Below, one piece after another: positions 51,397 through 61,043 of a stretch of DNA of 64,000 bases. The stretch is from Oligoflexia bacterium (GTDB taxonomy: Bacteria; Bdellovibrionota; UBA1018). The stretch is from positions 1-64,000 of the forward strand of contig JACMNQ010000013.1 of NCBI GenBank assembly GCA_014378465.1, read 5' to 3'. Every line of letters starts with the position of its first letter. Position 1 is the stretch's first letter. A program made the translations under genes and the position numbers. Below the pieces are notes generated by a model that was not told the origin of the DNA, made no database searches, and was given only the letters and a program-made list of their open reading frames with translations.

Positions 51397-52926
51397 ATGC
51401 TGACGGAACTTGCGGTCGCCCAGTTCACCTTGCGATTCAAGCAGGAGCTCATTCAGCTTCAGGGCCTCATCTCGTTCAGTCTGATTCTTTACTGGTTCAT
51501 CGCGCTTTTCCCCGCACTCCGTGCTGCGCTTCAGCCCGCGACTTCCGGCAAGACCGGTTCCGCAACCGGTAGCCGTCTTGACTTCGCGTGGACCACCGTC
51601 TGCGGAGTTCTGGGTTGTCTTCTCCTCGGAATGCTCCTGCTGGACTGGGGCAATGAGTACTTCGTGCTCGCAGTCGCCATCGCTTCTTCTCTGACGCTGG
51701 CGCTCCTTCATCCCAGTGCCGCAGTCTGTTTTCTGACTTCACTGCTTTTTCTTCGTCCATGGGAGCTGATCCAGGAAAACGATTACTTCGCGATGCTTCC
51801 CAAGCTCACCTTCAACCTGTGCATCGCCCATGTGATTCTGATCTATGCCACCATCTTCGCGAAGACCCGGAAAATTGAAATCGTGGTCAACAATACCTTC
51901 GTCCTGATGATCGTGTTTGGCGCCTGGGCGCTACTCACCACCTTCAAGACTCCTGACCCAGCCGCGGCGCAATTCGCGTTCTCGGAGACGATCATGAAAA
52001 GCGGCTTTCTCTTCTTCATGATCCTCAACGCCCTTCGAAGCCCAAAGGATCTCAAGCTCCTGGTGGGTACCCTCATCATCACTTTTCTGGCCGTGGGGCT
52101 GATCTCCATCTACCAGACTCGTGAACTCATTGATGCCACTCGGGACACGGACACTCGCCTGATCGGGATCGGCGCTTTTTCGAACTCCAATGACATTGCG
52201 GCACTCATGGTTTTCGTTTTTCCCTTCTGCATGATGAACTTTCTGAGACGGACAGAGTCCTTTCTCAGCCGCTTCACGTCGCTGGTGGTGATGGCCGTCG
52301 CCCTCGTCGCAGTCTACATGTCCCAGTCCCGAGGCGCCATGATCGGTCTCATGGCCGTGATCGGCATCTACACTGTTCTCACGATCAAGAACCGCTTCAT
52401 CACTCTTCTGGCAGTCACGCTCTGCGTCCTCGCCGTCCCGGCTTACATGACGATTTCCAGTCGAGATTCCTCTGACCTCGAAGGTTCGAGCACCAGCCGG
52501 ATGACCTACATCAAGACCGGTCTGGTGATGGCGGCCAAAAATCCGGTTTTGGGAGTGGGTTTTCAGGCTTATCCTGAGAACTTTGAGCGTTACGCAACTG
52601 AGATCGTGCTGGAGTGGGGCCATCGGACCGCTCACAATAGTTGGATTCTGGTCCTTGCTGAAACGGGTTTGCTGGGTTTCGCGCTTTTCGTGGCCATGTT
52701 CGTCACCGCCTGGAAAAAGGCGTGGAAGATCTTTCCTCAGGCTCCTGAATTCTTTCTCTCGCTGGTCGGATACGGAATCGCGATCACTTTTCTATCACAC
52801 AGCTATCTGCTTTACCCCTACCTGCTCTACGCACTCATCGGAGTGGCCAGTCGAGTCTACTCCACCCAGCCAACAGCAGTTCCGGTCACGGGAGTCCAGC
52901 CACTTTCCAATGAGGTTTTTGCGTGA
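51397..52926 (+). CDS. O-antigen ligase/polymerase (Wzy/WaaL family)
   Basis: A 509-residue polytopic inner-membrane protein with about 11-12 helices. The Wzy_C region carries the periplasmic loop with EIVLEWGHRTAHNSWI, where the catalytic-type His is followed by LVLAETGLLGFALF, the family's signature. SQSRGAMIGL marks the preceding helix. It probably polymerises lipid-linked repeat units or ligates the polymer. It starts 12 bases after the Wzz-like gene and its stop overlaps the ATG of the DUF4091 gene as TGATG. Confidence 0.9.
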   Translation: MLTELAVAQFTLRFKQELIQLQGLISFSLILYWFIALFPALRAALQPATSGKTGSATGSRLDFAWTTVCGVLGCLLLGMLLLDWGNEYFVLAVAIASSLTLALLHPSAAVCFLTSLLFLRPWELIQENDYFAMLPKLTFNLCIAHVILIYATIFAKTRKIEIVVNNTFVLMIVFGAWALLTTFKTPDPAAAQFAFSETIMKSGFLFFMILNALRSPKDLKLLVGTLIITFLAVGLISIYQTRELIDATRDTDTRLIGIGAFSNSNDIAALMVFVFPFCMMNFLRRTESFLSRFTSLVVMAVALVAVYMSQSRGAMIGLMAVIGIYTVLTIKNRFITLLAVTLCVLAVPAYMTISSRDSSDLEGSSTSRMTYIKTGLVMAAKNPVLGVGFQAYPENFERYATEIVLEWGHRTAHNSWILVLAETGLLGFALFVAMFVTAWKKAWKIFPQAPEFFLSLVGYGIAITFLSHSYLLYPYLLYALIGVASRVYSTQPTAVPVTGVQPLSNEVFA

Positions 52927-54623
52927 TGAACTTTCAATGGAGACCTTACAATGTCCCCGTCCTGGCGATCGCGATTCTTCTGGGATGCGGAACCAGCGCC
53001 AGCACCACTTCAAGTACCACCCCACTCGTCATCGAAACCTATCAGAATGGCCTCAAGCCTTCCGGTCCAGTCGATGCAAAAGATCTGGGGTCGCTACTCA
53101 AGCTTTCGGGCGCACGCGGTGAAACTCTCAATTTTACGCTCCAGATACGAACCCAGGACTGTGTGGAACTGAGCCTTTCGTCGCTCAGTCTCAGCGGTAC
53201 TTCTGCCGCTCATGCGATTTTTCCGGCCACCTTCAAGCGGGTATTGCCTTATGAGTCCAACCAGCGCTCATTTGCAGCCGCCAGAATCGGGACGCATTGG
53301 GACGCGCTGGTACCGATGAATCGTTACTGCCCAAACGGAGTGAATCCGCAAGGCGGCGGACCCACCGCGTGGATCCTCGGGGAATTCAAGATTCCGAAGG
53401 ACGCAAAACCGGGAACCTATACTGGAAAGGTCTACGCTTCCTTTCTGGCTTCGGGCCTGGCTGGAGGATTGACTCATCCCACTGACCTTCCCGTCGAAGT
53501 CAAAGTTTGGCCAATGACGATGCCTGATCGTCCCAGCATGCCTCTCTACTCGGAGCTGACCACCTGGTTTCTCTTACTCGGTCATTACGGCAAATGGCAT
53601 GAAGGTGAGTCGGCCCTTGCACAGAAGTACATTCAGAACATGCTCGAACATCGCATGCTTCCCTTGAAGAACTGGGTCGGCGACGTGGATCCCAGAAAAT
53701 TGAGTCAGGAAAGTGCGCCGAATTCGTCCGGGGACACTTTTTATTCCACCCTCGTGAAGCCACTTCCGGCATGGGCCAGCTTCACCATCCCGATGGTCGA
53801 CAAGAAGGCCTCGCCTGCCGCAATTCAGAGTTATTTCAGCGTCTTTGAGAGAAGCCTCAGACGGGAGCACCTTCTGGACCGCTCCTTCCTGTATTTCTGG
53901 GATGAACCGACCCACGAAGAGTTTCCCGCCTTCAAGCGATTGGCAAAGCAGATTAAAGCGGCAGCTCCAGGCATCAAAATCCTGGCAACCGTGAACTACG
54001 AGCCTTCCATCGACAGTCTGATCGACGTTTTCGTCCCAGTCATGGATTTGTTCGACCGAAAGGGTTACGCGACGCCGGAGACCTATCTCAAGCTGAAGAA
54101 GGCCGGCAAGGAATTTTGGCTTTATACCAGCTGCATGAGCCATGGCTGCACCAATGATCAGGATTCAGGATCCCCGGACTGGGTCATTGATCGGACTGGT
54201 CCCTACGTCCGGGCTCAAGCCTGGGTAGGCATGCTTTACCAAGCCAACGGACTCCTTTACTACAGCGTGGACAACGCCTTTCAGTACAATCGCGAAGGCC
54301 CGGATGCCCGGGACCCCTGGAAAACTCTCTGGGATTTCACCGGGCATGGAGATGGGACCCTCTACTATCCGGGGCGCCCCGGACTTCACGGCCTGACTGA
54401 ACACCAGCCTGTGGAGTCTTTGCGACTCAAGCTGTGGCGCCAGTCCTCGTACGACGCGGAATACATCCAATGGATGAATCAGCTTCAGTCTCCTCCGGCC
54501 TGGTGGAAACCTGACTTCGACAAAATGGTCAAGAGCACGCACGAGTGGAGCAAGTCCGACCGCGACTATCAGAAAATTCGTGAAAAAATGGGCGACTACC
54601 TCAGCTCGGCAGGTGTAAATTGA
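52926..54623 (+). CDS. DUF4091 lipoprotein of the polysaccharide operon
   Basis: A 565-residue lipoprotein with lipobox ILLGC near residue 21. The body matches the C-terminal part of the 905-residue paralogue across the divergent gap: an early beta domain (FKIPKDAKPGTYTGKVY), a middle barrel-like part with FLYFWDEPTHEEF near residue 320, and the DUF4091 tail HGDGTLYYPGRPGLHG, VESLRLKLWRQSSYDAEYI near 480. The paired acidic residues in WDEP suggest a glycosidase-like active site. It has no carbohydrate-binding or repeat domain. Its ATG overlaps the O-antigen-ligase stop, so it is coupled to polymer synthesis. A GTG three bases earlier is an alternative start. Confidence 0.88.
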   Translation: MNFQWRPYNVPVLAIAILLGCGTSASTTSSTTPLVIETYQNGLKPSGPVDAKDLGSLLKLSGARGETLNFTLQIRTQDCVELSLSSLSLSGTSAAHAIFPATFKRVLPYESNQRSFAAARIGTHWDALVPMNRYCPNGVNPQGGGPTAWILGEFKIPKDAKPGTYTGKVYASFLASGLAGGLTHPTDLPVEVKVWPMTMPDRPSMPLYSELTTWFLLLGHYGKWHEGESALAQKYIQNMLEHRMLPLKNWVGDVDPRKLSQESAPNSSGDTFYSTLVKPLPAWASFTIPMVDKKASPAAIQSYFSVFERSLRREHLLDRSFLYFWDEPTHEEFPAFKRLAKQIKAAAPGIKILATVNYEPSIDSLIDVFVPVMDLFDRKGYATPETYLKLKKAGKEFWLYTSCMSHGCTNDQDSGSPDWVIDRTGPYVRAQAWVGMLYQANGLLYYSVDNAFQYNREGPDARDPWKTLWDFTGHGDGTLYYPGRPGLHGLTEHQPVESLRLKLWRQSSYDAEYIQWMNQLQSPPAWWKPDFDKMVKSTHEWSKSDRDYQKIREKMGDYLSSAGVN

Positions 54624-54688
54624 TCGTTCGTACCGGCGCAGATCGCACGTGGTTGAAGCAATCTTCAGTGCATTCCGTAAATATTGAC

Positions 54689-54704
54689 TGGCGAAATTTC
54701 CGCT
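54689..54704 (+). promoter_or_regulatory. Weak sigma-54-like element before the epimerase gene
   Basis: TGGCGAAATTTCCGCT has GG and GC separated by ten bases but departs from the consensus at several flanking positions. It lies about 75 bases before the epimerase ATG in the 155-base gap after the DUF4091 gene. It is only suggestive. Confidence 0.25.
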
Positions 54705-54778
54705 GCTTTTTTGTGGAATATGGTTTAAGGTCCGCCGATCCGATGATTACCGCTAGCCTGTGTATTAGGGAGGGCTGA

Positions 54779-55810
54779 ATGATGATGAGTTTTGAAAATC
54801 AGGAAACGCCTACCACTGCCAATGGTAAGCAACGCCTGTCTGAAACCATACTGGTCACCGGCGGAGCCGGCTTCATTGGCAGCCATCTCTGTGCTTCGCT
54901 CATACGTCTGGGTCATAACGTCATCGTGATCGACTTGAAGATTCCTGAACTGCCGATCACCGGCGTTCGATACGTCCAGGGCGACGTCCAAAATTCAGAA
55001 CTCCTCGCAAAATTGATCTCTGAAGTTTCAACCGTGTACCATTTCGCGGCAACCGTGAGTGTCCCGCTCTGTCAAATGAACCCTGTTGAAAGCTATTCCA
55101 ACAATTTTATCTCCACGCTGAATGTGCTCGAAGCGCTCCGAACCTTGGGCGGAAATCGCCGCCTGGTCTTCGCCAGCACCGCCGCCCTTTACGGAAATCA
55201 GGGCGACGACGGACACGCCCTGCGTGAAGAAGATACCGCACTTCAATTCAATTCCTTCTATGCCGCCCAGAAACATGCGAGTGAACAGGCGCTAGCGCTT
55301 TACAGAGTTTCCTACGGAATCAATTCAATCATTTTCCGCTTCTTCAATGTCTTTGGAGAAGGCCAGGATCCGTCGTCGCCCTATTCCGGAGTCATCACTC
55401 TCTTCACGCGTCTCGCTGAAAAAAGCCTGAATATGCCGCTGAATGACGGGGGAACGCAGACTCGAGACTTCATCTCAGTTCGCGACATCGTCTCCGCCTG
55501 CACCACGGCACTCTCACTTCCCTCATCAGCCTGGGATGCAAAGCCCATCAACCTGGGATCCGGCCGCACGATCGAAATCCGCCAGCTCGCCGAGATGGTC
55601 CGAAAGATTTACCGTGCCTCCTCGGAACTGGTTTGCGTTCCGGCGCGAGATGGCGACGTCCGACATTCCCGGGCAAGCATTCAGAGGGCCAAGACTGTGC
55701 TGGATTTCGCGCCAAACTGCAGTCTCGAAGAAGGCCTGGCTCAATTGTATGAAATTTTTTCCACAGACGCGGTGGACAACCATTTGCATAGGAGCCCAAA
55801 ACCATCTTGA
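54779..55810 (+). CDS. NAD-dependent sugar-nucleotide epimerase/dehydratase
   Basis: A 343-residue extended SDR with NAD motif VTGGAGFIGSHLC at residue 26, the NNFISTLNVLEA helix, and catalytic Ser-Thr in FASTAALYG with YAAQK (YxxxK) near residue 160. RFFNVFGEGQDPSSPYSGVI follows the usual sugar-binding loop of UDP-glucose or UDP-GlcNAc 4-epimerases (GalE/WbpP class). It supplies an epimerised sugar nucleotide for the polymer. AGGGAGGG lies just before ATG; three ATGs in a row make the exact start uncertain. Confidence 0.9.
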   Translation: MMMSFENQETPTTANGKQRLSETILVTGGAGFIGSHLCASLIRLGHNVIVIDLKIPELPITGVRYVQGDVQNSELLAKLISEVSTVYHFAATVSVPLCQMNPVESYSNNFISTLNVLEALRTLGGNRRLVFASTAALYGNQGDDGHALREEDTALQFNSFYAAQKHASEQALALYRVSYGINSIIFRFFNVFGEGQDPSSPYSGVITLFTRLAEKSLNMPLNDGGTQTRDFISVRDIVSACTTALSLPSSAWDAKPINLGSGRTIEIRQLAEMVRKIYRASSELVCVPARDGDVRHSRASIQRAKTVLDFAPNCSLEEGLAQLYEIFSTDAVDNHLHRSPKPS

Positions 55811-55908
55811 GATGTTGCACCAAATCAGGTCTACCGAAGTTTTAGAATCAACCGCCTTAGAAGTCCTTACATGAACAGCCCGTACGTAAAAGAAAGAGAA
55901 AGCAATTT

Positions 55909-57222
55909 ATGAAATCAGCGACCCCACTCAAAAGAGGATTGACCTCCACCCTCGTTCTCACCCTGTGCATCTCCCTGCTCGGCCCTTTGGGCCTCACTTC
56001 ATTCTCATCAGCGCATGCCGCAGCCAATGAAGTTTACTCGGTTTCAGACACGCTGATTATCACTCCAGAAAATCTGGCCGCCTACCTCTATGCGGAAAAC
56101 ACTGACATCGCCCTTCAGATGAACAACGTGATGAAGTCCAGAGATCGCCTGTCCATCGCTCGCGCGAATCTCCTGCCTTCACTCAGTTTCAACATTCTGT
56201 TGCCTCTGACCATGAATCCAAGGTTCCTCGTCAGCTCCATCAGCTGCCTGGTACCTTTCCTGTTCCCGACCAACTGGTTCAACAAGAAGGCCGCGAAAGC
56301 CAACTACTGGGCCGAATACCAGGGTTACCTGACCACAAAGCTGAACACCTACGCCACTGCCGCGACCCTCATGTCCAGTGTCGCTGGTGATGAAGCCATC
56401 TACAAAGTTCTACTTGTGCAGCGCCAGAAGCTCTCCGATTACGTCAATCAGCTGAAGCTTGAAGCTGAGCTCGGCCTGATCCCGAACAATGAAAAGCTTC
56501 GTGGCGAAATTGAACTCAATCGCCTGGACTCAGACGTTTCCAAGGTTGAACAGCTGGTCATCACTGAACATGCGGAACTGCGCAAGATGTTCGGCTTTGA
56601 TCTGGATCAGAAATTCGACCTCCGTTTTCACGAATTCGGCCCGTCCACCATCGAGACTGCTGACATGAACAAGAGCGTGGACGACGCCCTCAATCAGTCT
56701 CCTGAACTCCAGCAGCTGATGTACCTCCACACGTCCGCACGTGCAGGAGTTCACAGCGCTCAGTGGGCATTTCTGTCCGGTTGTTCCGGCAACCAGGGAA
56801 CCATTGGAGCCGGTGCCTTCGCTGCGTCCACCAGCGCCAACGTAAACATTGGATTCGGATACTTCCCGACGATTCGTCTCGCCAGGAAGAACGTGGTGGA
56901 GATTGAAATCCGCGAACGCGAACTCGGCTATGAATTCGGCCGCGTCATCGAAACCACTCGTGCAACTCTGAAGGAAGGAAGTGAGCGCGAAGCCCTCTCT
57001 CTCGATACTGCTGCCAAGGCCGAAACTATGCTGGAACAGCAGATGGCGATGTTTGAACTGGGTCAGGTTTCCGTGAAGGAAGTCCTGGACACCATGGCTG
57101 CCATCTCCCAGGCCAAGATCGAAGCGATGAGCACTCACACCACTCTGGTTGGCAACCGGATCACGCTCAAGCGCGTCGGCATGGAAGGCCCTTTTCAGGC
57201 CATGCTGAACGGCGAACTCTGA
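55909..57222 (+). CDS. TolC-like outer-membrane efflux protein
   Basis: A 437-residue exported protein with a signal peptide to about residue 38 (AHAAA). The mature part shows the helical coiled-coil pattern of outer-membrane efflux proteins: ENLAAYLYAENTDIALQMNN, then long heptad-rich helices such as QKLSDYVNQLKLEAELG and EVLDTMAAISQAKIEA, repeated twice. The first third has a Trp/Phe-rich strand region. No membrane-fusion or inner-membrane pump gene accompanies it; instead it sits in the polysaccharide operon next to another exported unknown. It may form a second outer-membrane exit for polymer or a protein. Confidence 0.85.
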   Translation: MKSATPLKRGLTSTLVLTLCISLLGPLGLTSFSSAHAAANEVYSVSDTLIITPENLAAYLYAENTDIALQMNNVMKSRDRLSIARANLLPSLSFNILLPLTMNPRFLVSSISCLVPFLFPTNWFNKKAAKANYWAEYQGYLTTKLNTYATAATLMSSVAGDEAIYKVLLVQRQKLSDYVNQLKLEAELGLIPNNEKLRGEIELNRLDSDVSKVEQLVITEHAELRKMFGFDLDQKFDLRFHEFGPSTIETADMNKSVDDALNQSPELQQLMYLHTSARAGVHSAQWAFLSGCSGNQGTIGAGAFAASTSANVNIGFGYFPTIRLARKNVVEIEIRERELGYEFGRVIETTRATLKEGSEREALSLDTAAKAETMLEQQMAMFELGQVSVKEVLDTMAAISQAKIEAMSTHTTLVGNRITLKRVGMEGPFQAMLNGEL

Positions 57223-57279
57223 TCCTCTTTTGCTCAGGACTATCGAACTCAAAATTAAATGATCTTGAAGGAACTAAAA

Positions 57280-58626
57280 ATGATGAAACTCAAATTGAAT
57301 CTGCTCACCCTGACCTCAGTTCTGCTGATGGCAGGCATGAATGTGAATGCCAATCCAGTGCGCGCCGAAGTCCCCGTCGACGGCATGTCCGTCTGTGGAA
57401 TGCCCGTCTGCGATGTCACTGTGGAACTCTCTCGTTTTAAGGAAATGAAGCAAGGCGCACGCTTTGCGGCGCTCAGCTACTACCGCACCACCTACAAGTC
57501 CTCCAGGGACCTGAAAGTGCTTCAGAATCTTTCAGACCTTGCGGCTGGCCTGACTCCTCTCTTCAAGGAAGTCGGCGAAGAAGACTACATGATGCGCGAA
57601 GTTGCATCCCTCTCCGGTGACATGCTGATGGGGCTGGCCAAATACTCTGCACTGGATGCCGTGAAGCTTGCAGGCTTCTACGGCCAGATCAAAGGCGAAG
57701 GAAACCGCTACCAGGTCGTCACTTTCTGGAAGTCCCGCATCGCGGACTTCGAAGAGAAGACTCCTCTCCTTGAATTAATCACTTTCTTCGGCAAAGTGGC
57801 CGATATCAGCACCGCCTCCGGCGATCCTGAATACATCGCCCGCGAAGCGAAAAGCGGTGAAAACATCATCACTGCCCGCATCGTGGAACTCTACCCCTAC
57901 TTCGAAGGCACTTATGCCATCACCGTGAAGTGTGAAGCTGGACCTGCCGGAGCTCGCATTCCCTCATTCTGCAACAACCAGTTCATGAACCGTCTGATCG
58001 TGATGGACACGTTGGGTGCTGAAGGAATTGCCATTTCCATCGTCAACCAGCAGACCGGCACCGTGGTTTACTCCTTCGGCAACGCCACTTTGACCAACGG
58101 TGGAACGAAATTCACTTCGACCAGCACTTCTGCGAGCATTTCCAAACTGGATCTCGTTCTGAACCGCGACACGAAGCAGATCACCGGTACGATCATGAAT
58201 ACGGATTCGCTTGCCAATCTCACGATCACCGGCGAACTCATCGATTCTCCAGCCGCGGTATTCGATACCGCCTCCGCCAACAAGAATGCGGAGGCCGTCT
58301 CAGCCGAGGCTCTCAATCAGGTCTACCGTGGCGATTTTGCAGGCCGCGCAGTTTCGCTGACTTTGAGAAACTTCGTGGAAAATGGGACTTTCGCCGCAAC
58401 GATGGCGTTTGATGCTTTTCCGAACCAGCGCATTCATTTTCAGACTGCTCGTTTCTATCCGAAGATGGGCGTTCTGACCCTGGTTGGACGCCAAGCAGGA
58501 AGCAATCGCATCAAGCTCACACTGTTTTTCAAGCGCACGGTGGGTTCCAAGCGCCTGGAAGTTTCAGGAATGGCCTACACCGCTCTGAACGGCGGAGTTC
58601 ACGCGGTGAAACTGTCCAGCGAGTGA
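57280..58626 (+). CDS. Secreted protein of unknown function in the polysaccharide locus
   Basis: A 448-residue exported protein with signal peptide to about residue 25 (MNVNANP). The N-terminal half (about 35-195) is helical and contains a CGMPVCDV pair of cysteines. The C-terminal 250 residues are beta-rich (ITGTIMNTDSLANLTITGEL, repeated strand patterns), like an adhesive or lipocalin-type domain. ATG at 57280 has AAGGA seven bases upstream; an in-frame ATG 21 bases earlier has none. It follows the TolC-like gene by 57 bases. I do not recognise the family. Confidence 0.75.
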   Translation: MMKLKLNLLTLTSVLLMAGMNVNANPVRAEVPVDGMSVCGMPVCDVTVELSRFKEMKQGARFAALSYYRTTYKSSRDLKVLQNLSDLAAGLTPLFKEVGEEDYMMREVASLSGDMLMGLAKYSALDAVKLAGFYGQIKGEGNRYQVVTFWKSRIADFEEKTPLLELITFFGKVADISTASGDPEYIAREAKSGENIITARIVELYPYFEGTYAITVKCEAGPAGARIPSFCNNQFMNRLIVMDTLGAEGIAISIVNQQTGTVVYSFGNATLTNGGTKFTSTSTSASISKLDLVLNRDTKQITGTIMNTDSLANLTITGELIDSPAAVFDTASANKNAEAVSAEALNQVYRGDFAGRAVSLTLRNFVENGTFAATMAFDAFPNQRIHFQTARFYPKMGVLTLVGRQAGSNRIKLTLFFKRTVGSKRLEVSGMAYTALNGGVHAVKLSSE

Positions 58627-58643
58627 TCTGAGTCCAATGGTGT

Positions 58644-58690
58644 GGAGGCGAACCTGGGAATCAACCGGCTCGCCTCCTGTCTTTCATGAG
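58644..58690 (+). terminator. Probable terminator
   Basis: GGAGGCGA and TCGCCTCC form an eight-base perfect stem with an 18-base loop, followed by TGTCTTTC and later TTTTTT. It lies just after the stop of the unknown secreted protein and ahead of the deacetylase gene, suggesting that the glycosyltransferase operon has its own promoter or receives attenuated read-through. Confidence 0.6.
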
Positions 58691-58707
58691 TTCTTTTTTG
58701 GGGTTGG

Positions 58708-59814
58708 ATGCCAATGCGGGTTGGAAAAAAAGAACTGCTTTCTCAGCTGCTGCTGAGAACCGGATTGGCCAATGTGGCTCGATGGATTCATCGGGACCAG
58801 ATGGTCATTTTCAATTACCATCGTCTGAGAAGGGATGAGCGGTCGGGCTTCACTGAATTTGATTCCGCCACTTTCGGTCCGACTCAGGATCAGTTTCACG
58901 GCCACATGAAATGGCTGAAGTCCAATTCGCAGGTCCTTTCGGAAGCTGAGCTGCTGGAGTCCGTTCGCACGGGGCGAAAGCTGCCGCCTCGCAGCGTGAT
59001 GGTCACTTTTGATGACGGTTACTCCGACAATGCCGACCTGGCGGTTCCCATCCTCAAAGACCTTGGAGTTCCAGCTCTGCTTTTCATCCCGACAGGGGCG
59101 ATTGAACAGCGCCAGCTTGGCTGGTGGGATTTGACAGCCTTCGTGATCAAGAAGACCCCATTGCAGACTCTGCAGTTCCGAGGTGAAAGTTTCGACCTCG
59201 GGCCGGCGCAGGACCCTCGCCGAGCCGAAGTGATCTCACGCCTGCACCGGATGATGAAATTGCAGCCCCATTCTCGGACGGAAAAGCTGGTGGCCGAGCT
59301 TTCGACCGCCTGCAGAGTTGCGCTCCCTGACAGTGAAAAAAGCAGCCAGGAGCTGATGACCTGGGCGCAGATTCGAGAAGCCACGGGCTCTGGAATCAGT
59401 ATCGGGTCTCACACCCACACACATCGTGTGCTGGCGACTCTTGACCTCGAAGATCAAAGGCAGGAACTGGTTATTTCCAAAGCGATTCTTGAAGAGAAGC
59501 TCGGACAGACCATTCACTCCATCGCCTATCCAGTCGGGGGCTATGAACATTTTCATCGGGAAACCCTCGGCCTCGCACAGAGTGCCGGTTATGAACTGGG
59601 CTTCAGCTACCACACGGGCGTGAACTCCACCGAAAGCCTGAATCGATTCGACATCCGGAGAATCTCCGCGCCGGACAGCATCCCCCTGTTCTCGTCGTCC
59701 CTCGCCTTGCCTAAACTCTATTCTCAGAGGCGCTGCGATCAGGTGGCTCCAGCCGCCTACCCACTTGCGCACCAACCGACGGTCCTTTCTGCCCCGGCGG
59801 AGACTGTCCAATGA
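58708..59814 (+). CDS. Polysaccharide deacetylase (NodB/CE4 family)
   Basis: A 368-residue enzyme of the carbohydrate esterase 4 fold. Motif 1 is VTFDDGYSDN near residue 95 with the catalytic and metal Asp pair, and motif 2 is SIGSHTHTHRVL near 233 with the two metal His. LFIPTGAI and PVGGYEHF are further conserved strands. It removes N-acetyl (or O-acetyl) groups from the polymer or a precursor. There is no signal peptide, so it may act on lipid-linked or cytoplasmic intermediates. Its stop overlaps the next GT4 by four bases. Confidence 0.9.
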   Translation: MPMRVGKKELLSQLLLRTGLANVARWIHRDQMVIFNYHRLRRDERSGFTEFDSATFGPTQDQFHGHMKWLKSNSQVLSEAELLESVRTGRKLPPRSVMVTFDDGYSDNADLAVPILKDLGVPALLFIPTGAIEQRQLGWWDLTAFVIKKTPLQTLQFRGESFDLGPAQDPRRAEVISRLHRMMKLQPHSRTEKLVAELSTACRVALPDSEKSSQELMTWAQIREATGSGISIGSHTHTHRVLATLDLEDQRQELVISKAILEEKLGQTIHSIAYPVGGYEHFHRETLGLAQSAGYELGFSYHTGVNSTESLNRFDIRRISAPDSIPLFSSSLALPKLYSQRRCDQVAPAAYPLAHQPTVLSAPAETVQ

Positions 59815-61043
59815 GAGTGTTGATGGTCACTCAATTTCTCGGCATTGGAGGACTTGAGCGCATGATCCTGAACCTTTGTCGCACCCTTCGAATTGGGACC
59901 GCCTGGACTCCCGAAGTCGTGGTCTTCGATCACCCATCCAATTCTTCGGCCGAGCAGAATCTGATCGGGATCTTCGAGAAGAGTGAGATTCCAGTCCATG
60001 TTCATTCCAAGCCCCCCCGCTTTTCCTGGGAAACTGTTTTCCAGATCTCCCGGCTCATCCGTGAACGACAGATTGACGCTCTTCATACCCATGACTTGGG
60101 CGCGCTGATCTACGGGGTGATGGGTCGCTGGTTCGCGTTCAGCTGGCTGAGAGGACGAAAGGTCCGCCTGATTCACACGCAACACAGCTTCGTTCACATG
60201 AGCCGGAGTTGGAAGTATCAGCTCTATGAGCGTTTTTTCACGCACTTCGTGGATCAACTGAGTGTCGTTTCTCAAGACCTGAAAGAGACCTACCTCAGCC
60301 TCGGGTTGCGTCCGCAGAAAATTCACATCATTGGAAACGGTGTGAGCTTTGGAGCTCGTAACGATGTCCGCAAGCGACTCCAGGTCCGACGCGAACTCGT
60401 GGAGTTCGCTTTCGCCGGGCAGAATGATGTTCAAGCCGCAGTTCAGGAAAAACTTTTGAACCATGAGTCCGATCACTGGCTGCTCTACCTGGCGAGGATC
60501 CATGCAGGCAAAGGTCAGGATCATGCCGTTGCGGTCTGGAACGCACTGTCCCCGGCGATCCGCACCAGGAGCACCCTGATCTTCGTCGGCCCCGAGACCG
60601 ACCCCGGTCAACTGAAACGACTCGAAAAACAGATCCAGTCAGCTGCGGATCCGCAGCGAATTCTTCTTGCGGGACCGACCCATCATCCGGAACGCTGGCT
60701 TCAGGCCGCTGACCTTTACCTCTCCTGTTCCGAATTCGAAGGGATGCCTCTGGGGCCGATCGAGGCGGCAGGAACCGGGCTTCCGCTTCTGCTTTCGCGA
60801 ATCCCCGGCCACGAACTTCTCAGGGATCACAGTACACAGTTTGACCTCAAACTCCCCGCTGAAGGAGCTCACTGCATTGAACAGATTCTCGGTGCCGCGT
60901 CTGTTGATGCAGCCGAGGACTCCGTTCAACCTCGGTCCTTTCACGAAGGACTGCTCGCCAGTTCCAGAACCATCCGGAGCCAGTACTCGCTTGAGTTCAT
61001 GGCCGCAAGCTACCAGGCACTCTATGAACACTCTCCTTCATAA
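59811..61043 (+). CDS. GT4-family glycosyltransferase
   Basis: A 410-residue GT-B glycosyltransferase. The N-terminal Rossmann-like half begins MRVLMVTQFLGIGGLERMI, with the Gly-rich GIGGLE nucleotide-sugar motif. The C-terminal half has LARIHAGKGQDH (near residue 227), LIFVGPETD, and the EFEGMPLGPIEA signature (near 308), typical of GT4 retaining enzymes. It transfers a sugar to the growing repeat unit at the inner membrane. It overlaps the deacetylase by four bases and the next acyltransferase by 20 bases. Confidence 0.9.
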   Translation: MRVLMVTQFLGIGGLERMILNLCRTLRIGTAWTPEVVVFDHPSNSSAEQNLIGIFEKSEIPVHVHSKPPRFSWETVFQISRLIRERQIDALHTHDLGALIYGVMGRWFAFSWLRGRKVRLIHTQHSFVHMSRSWKYQLYERFFTHFVDQLSVVSQDLKETYLSLGLRPQKIHIIGNGVSFGARNDVRKRLQVRRELVEFAFAGQNDVQAAVQEKLLNHESDHWLLYLARIHAGKGQDHAVAVWNALSPAIRTRSTLIFVGPETDPGQLKRLEKQIQSAADPQRILLAGPTHHPERWLQAADLYLSCSEFEGMPLGPIEAAGTGLPLLLSRIPGHELLRDHSTQFDLKLPAEGAHCIEQILGAASVDAAEDSVQPRSFHEGLLASSRTIRSQYSLEFMAASYQALYEHSPS

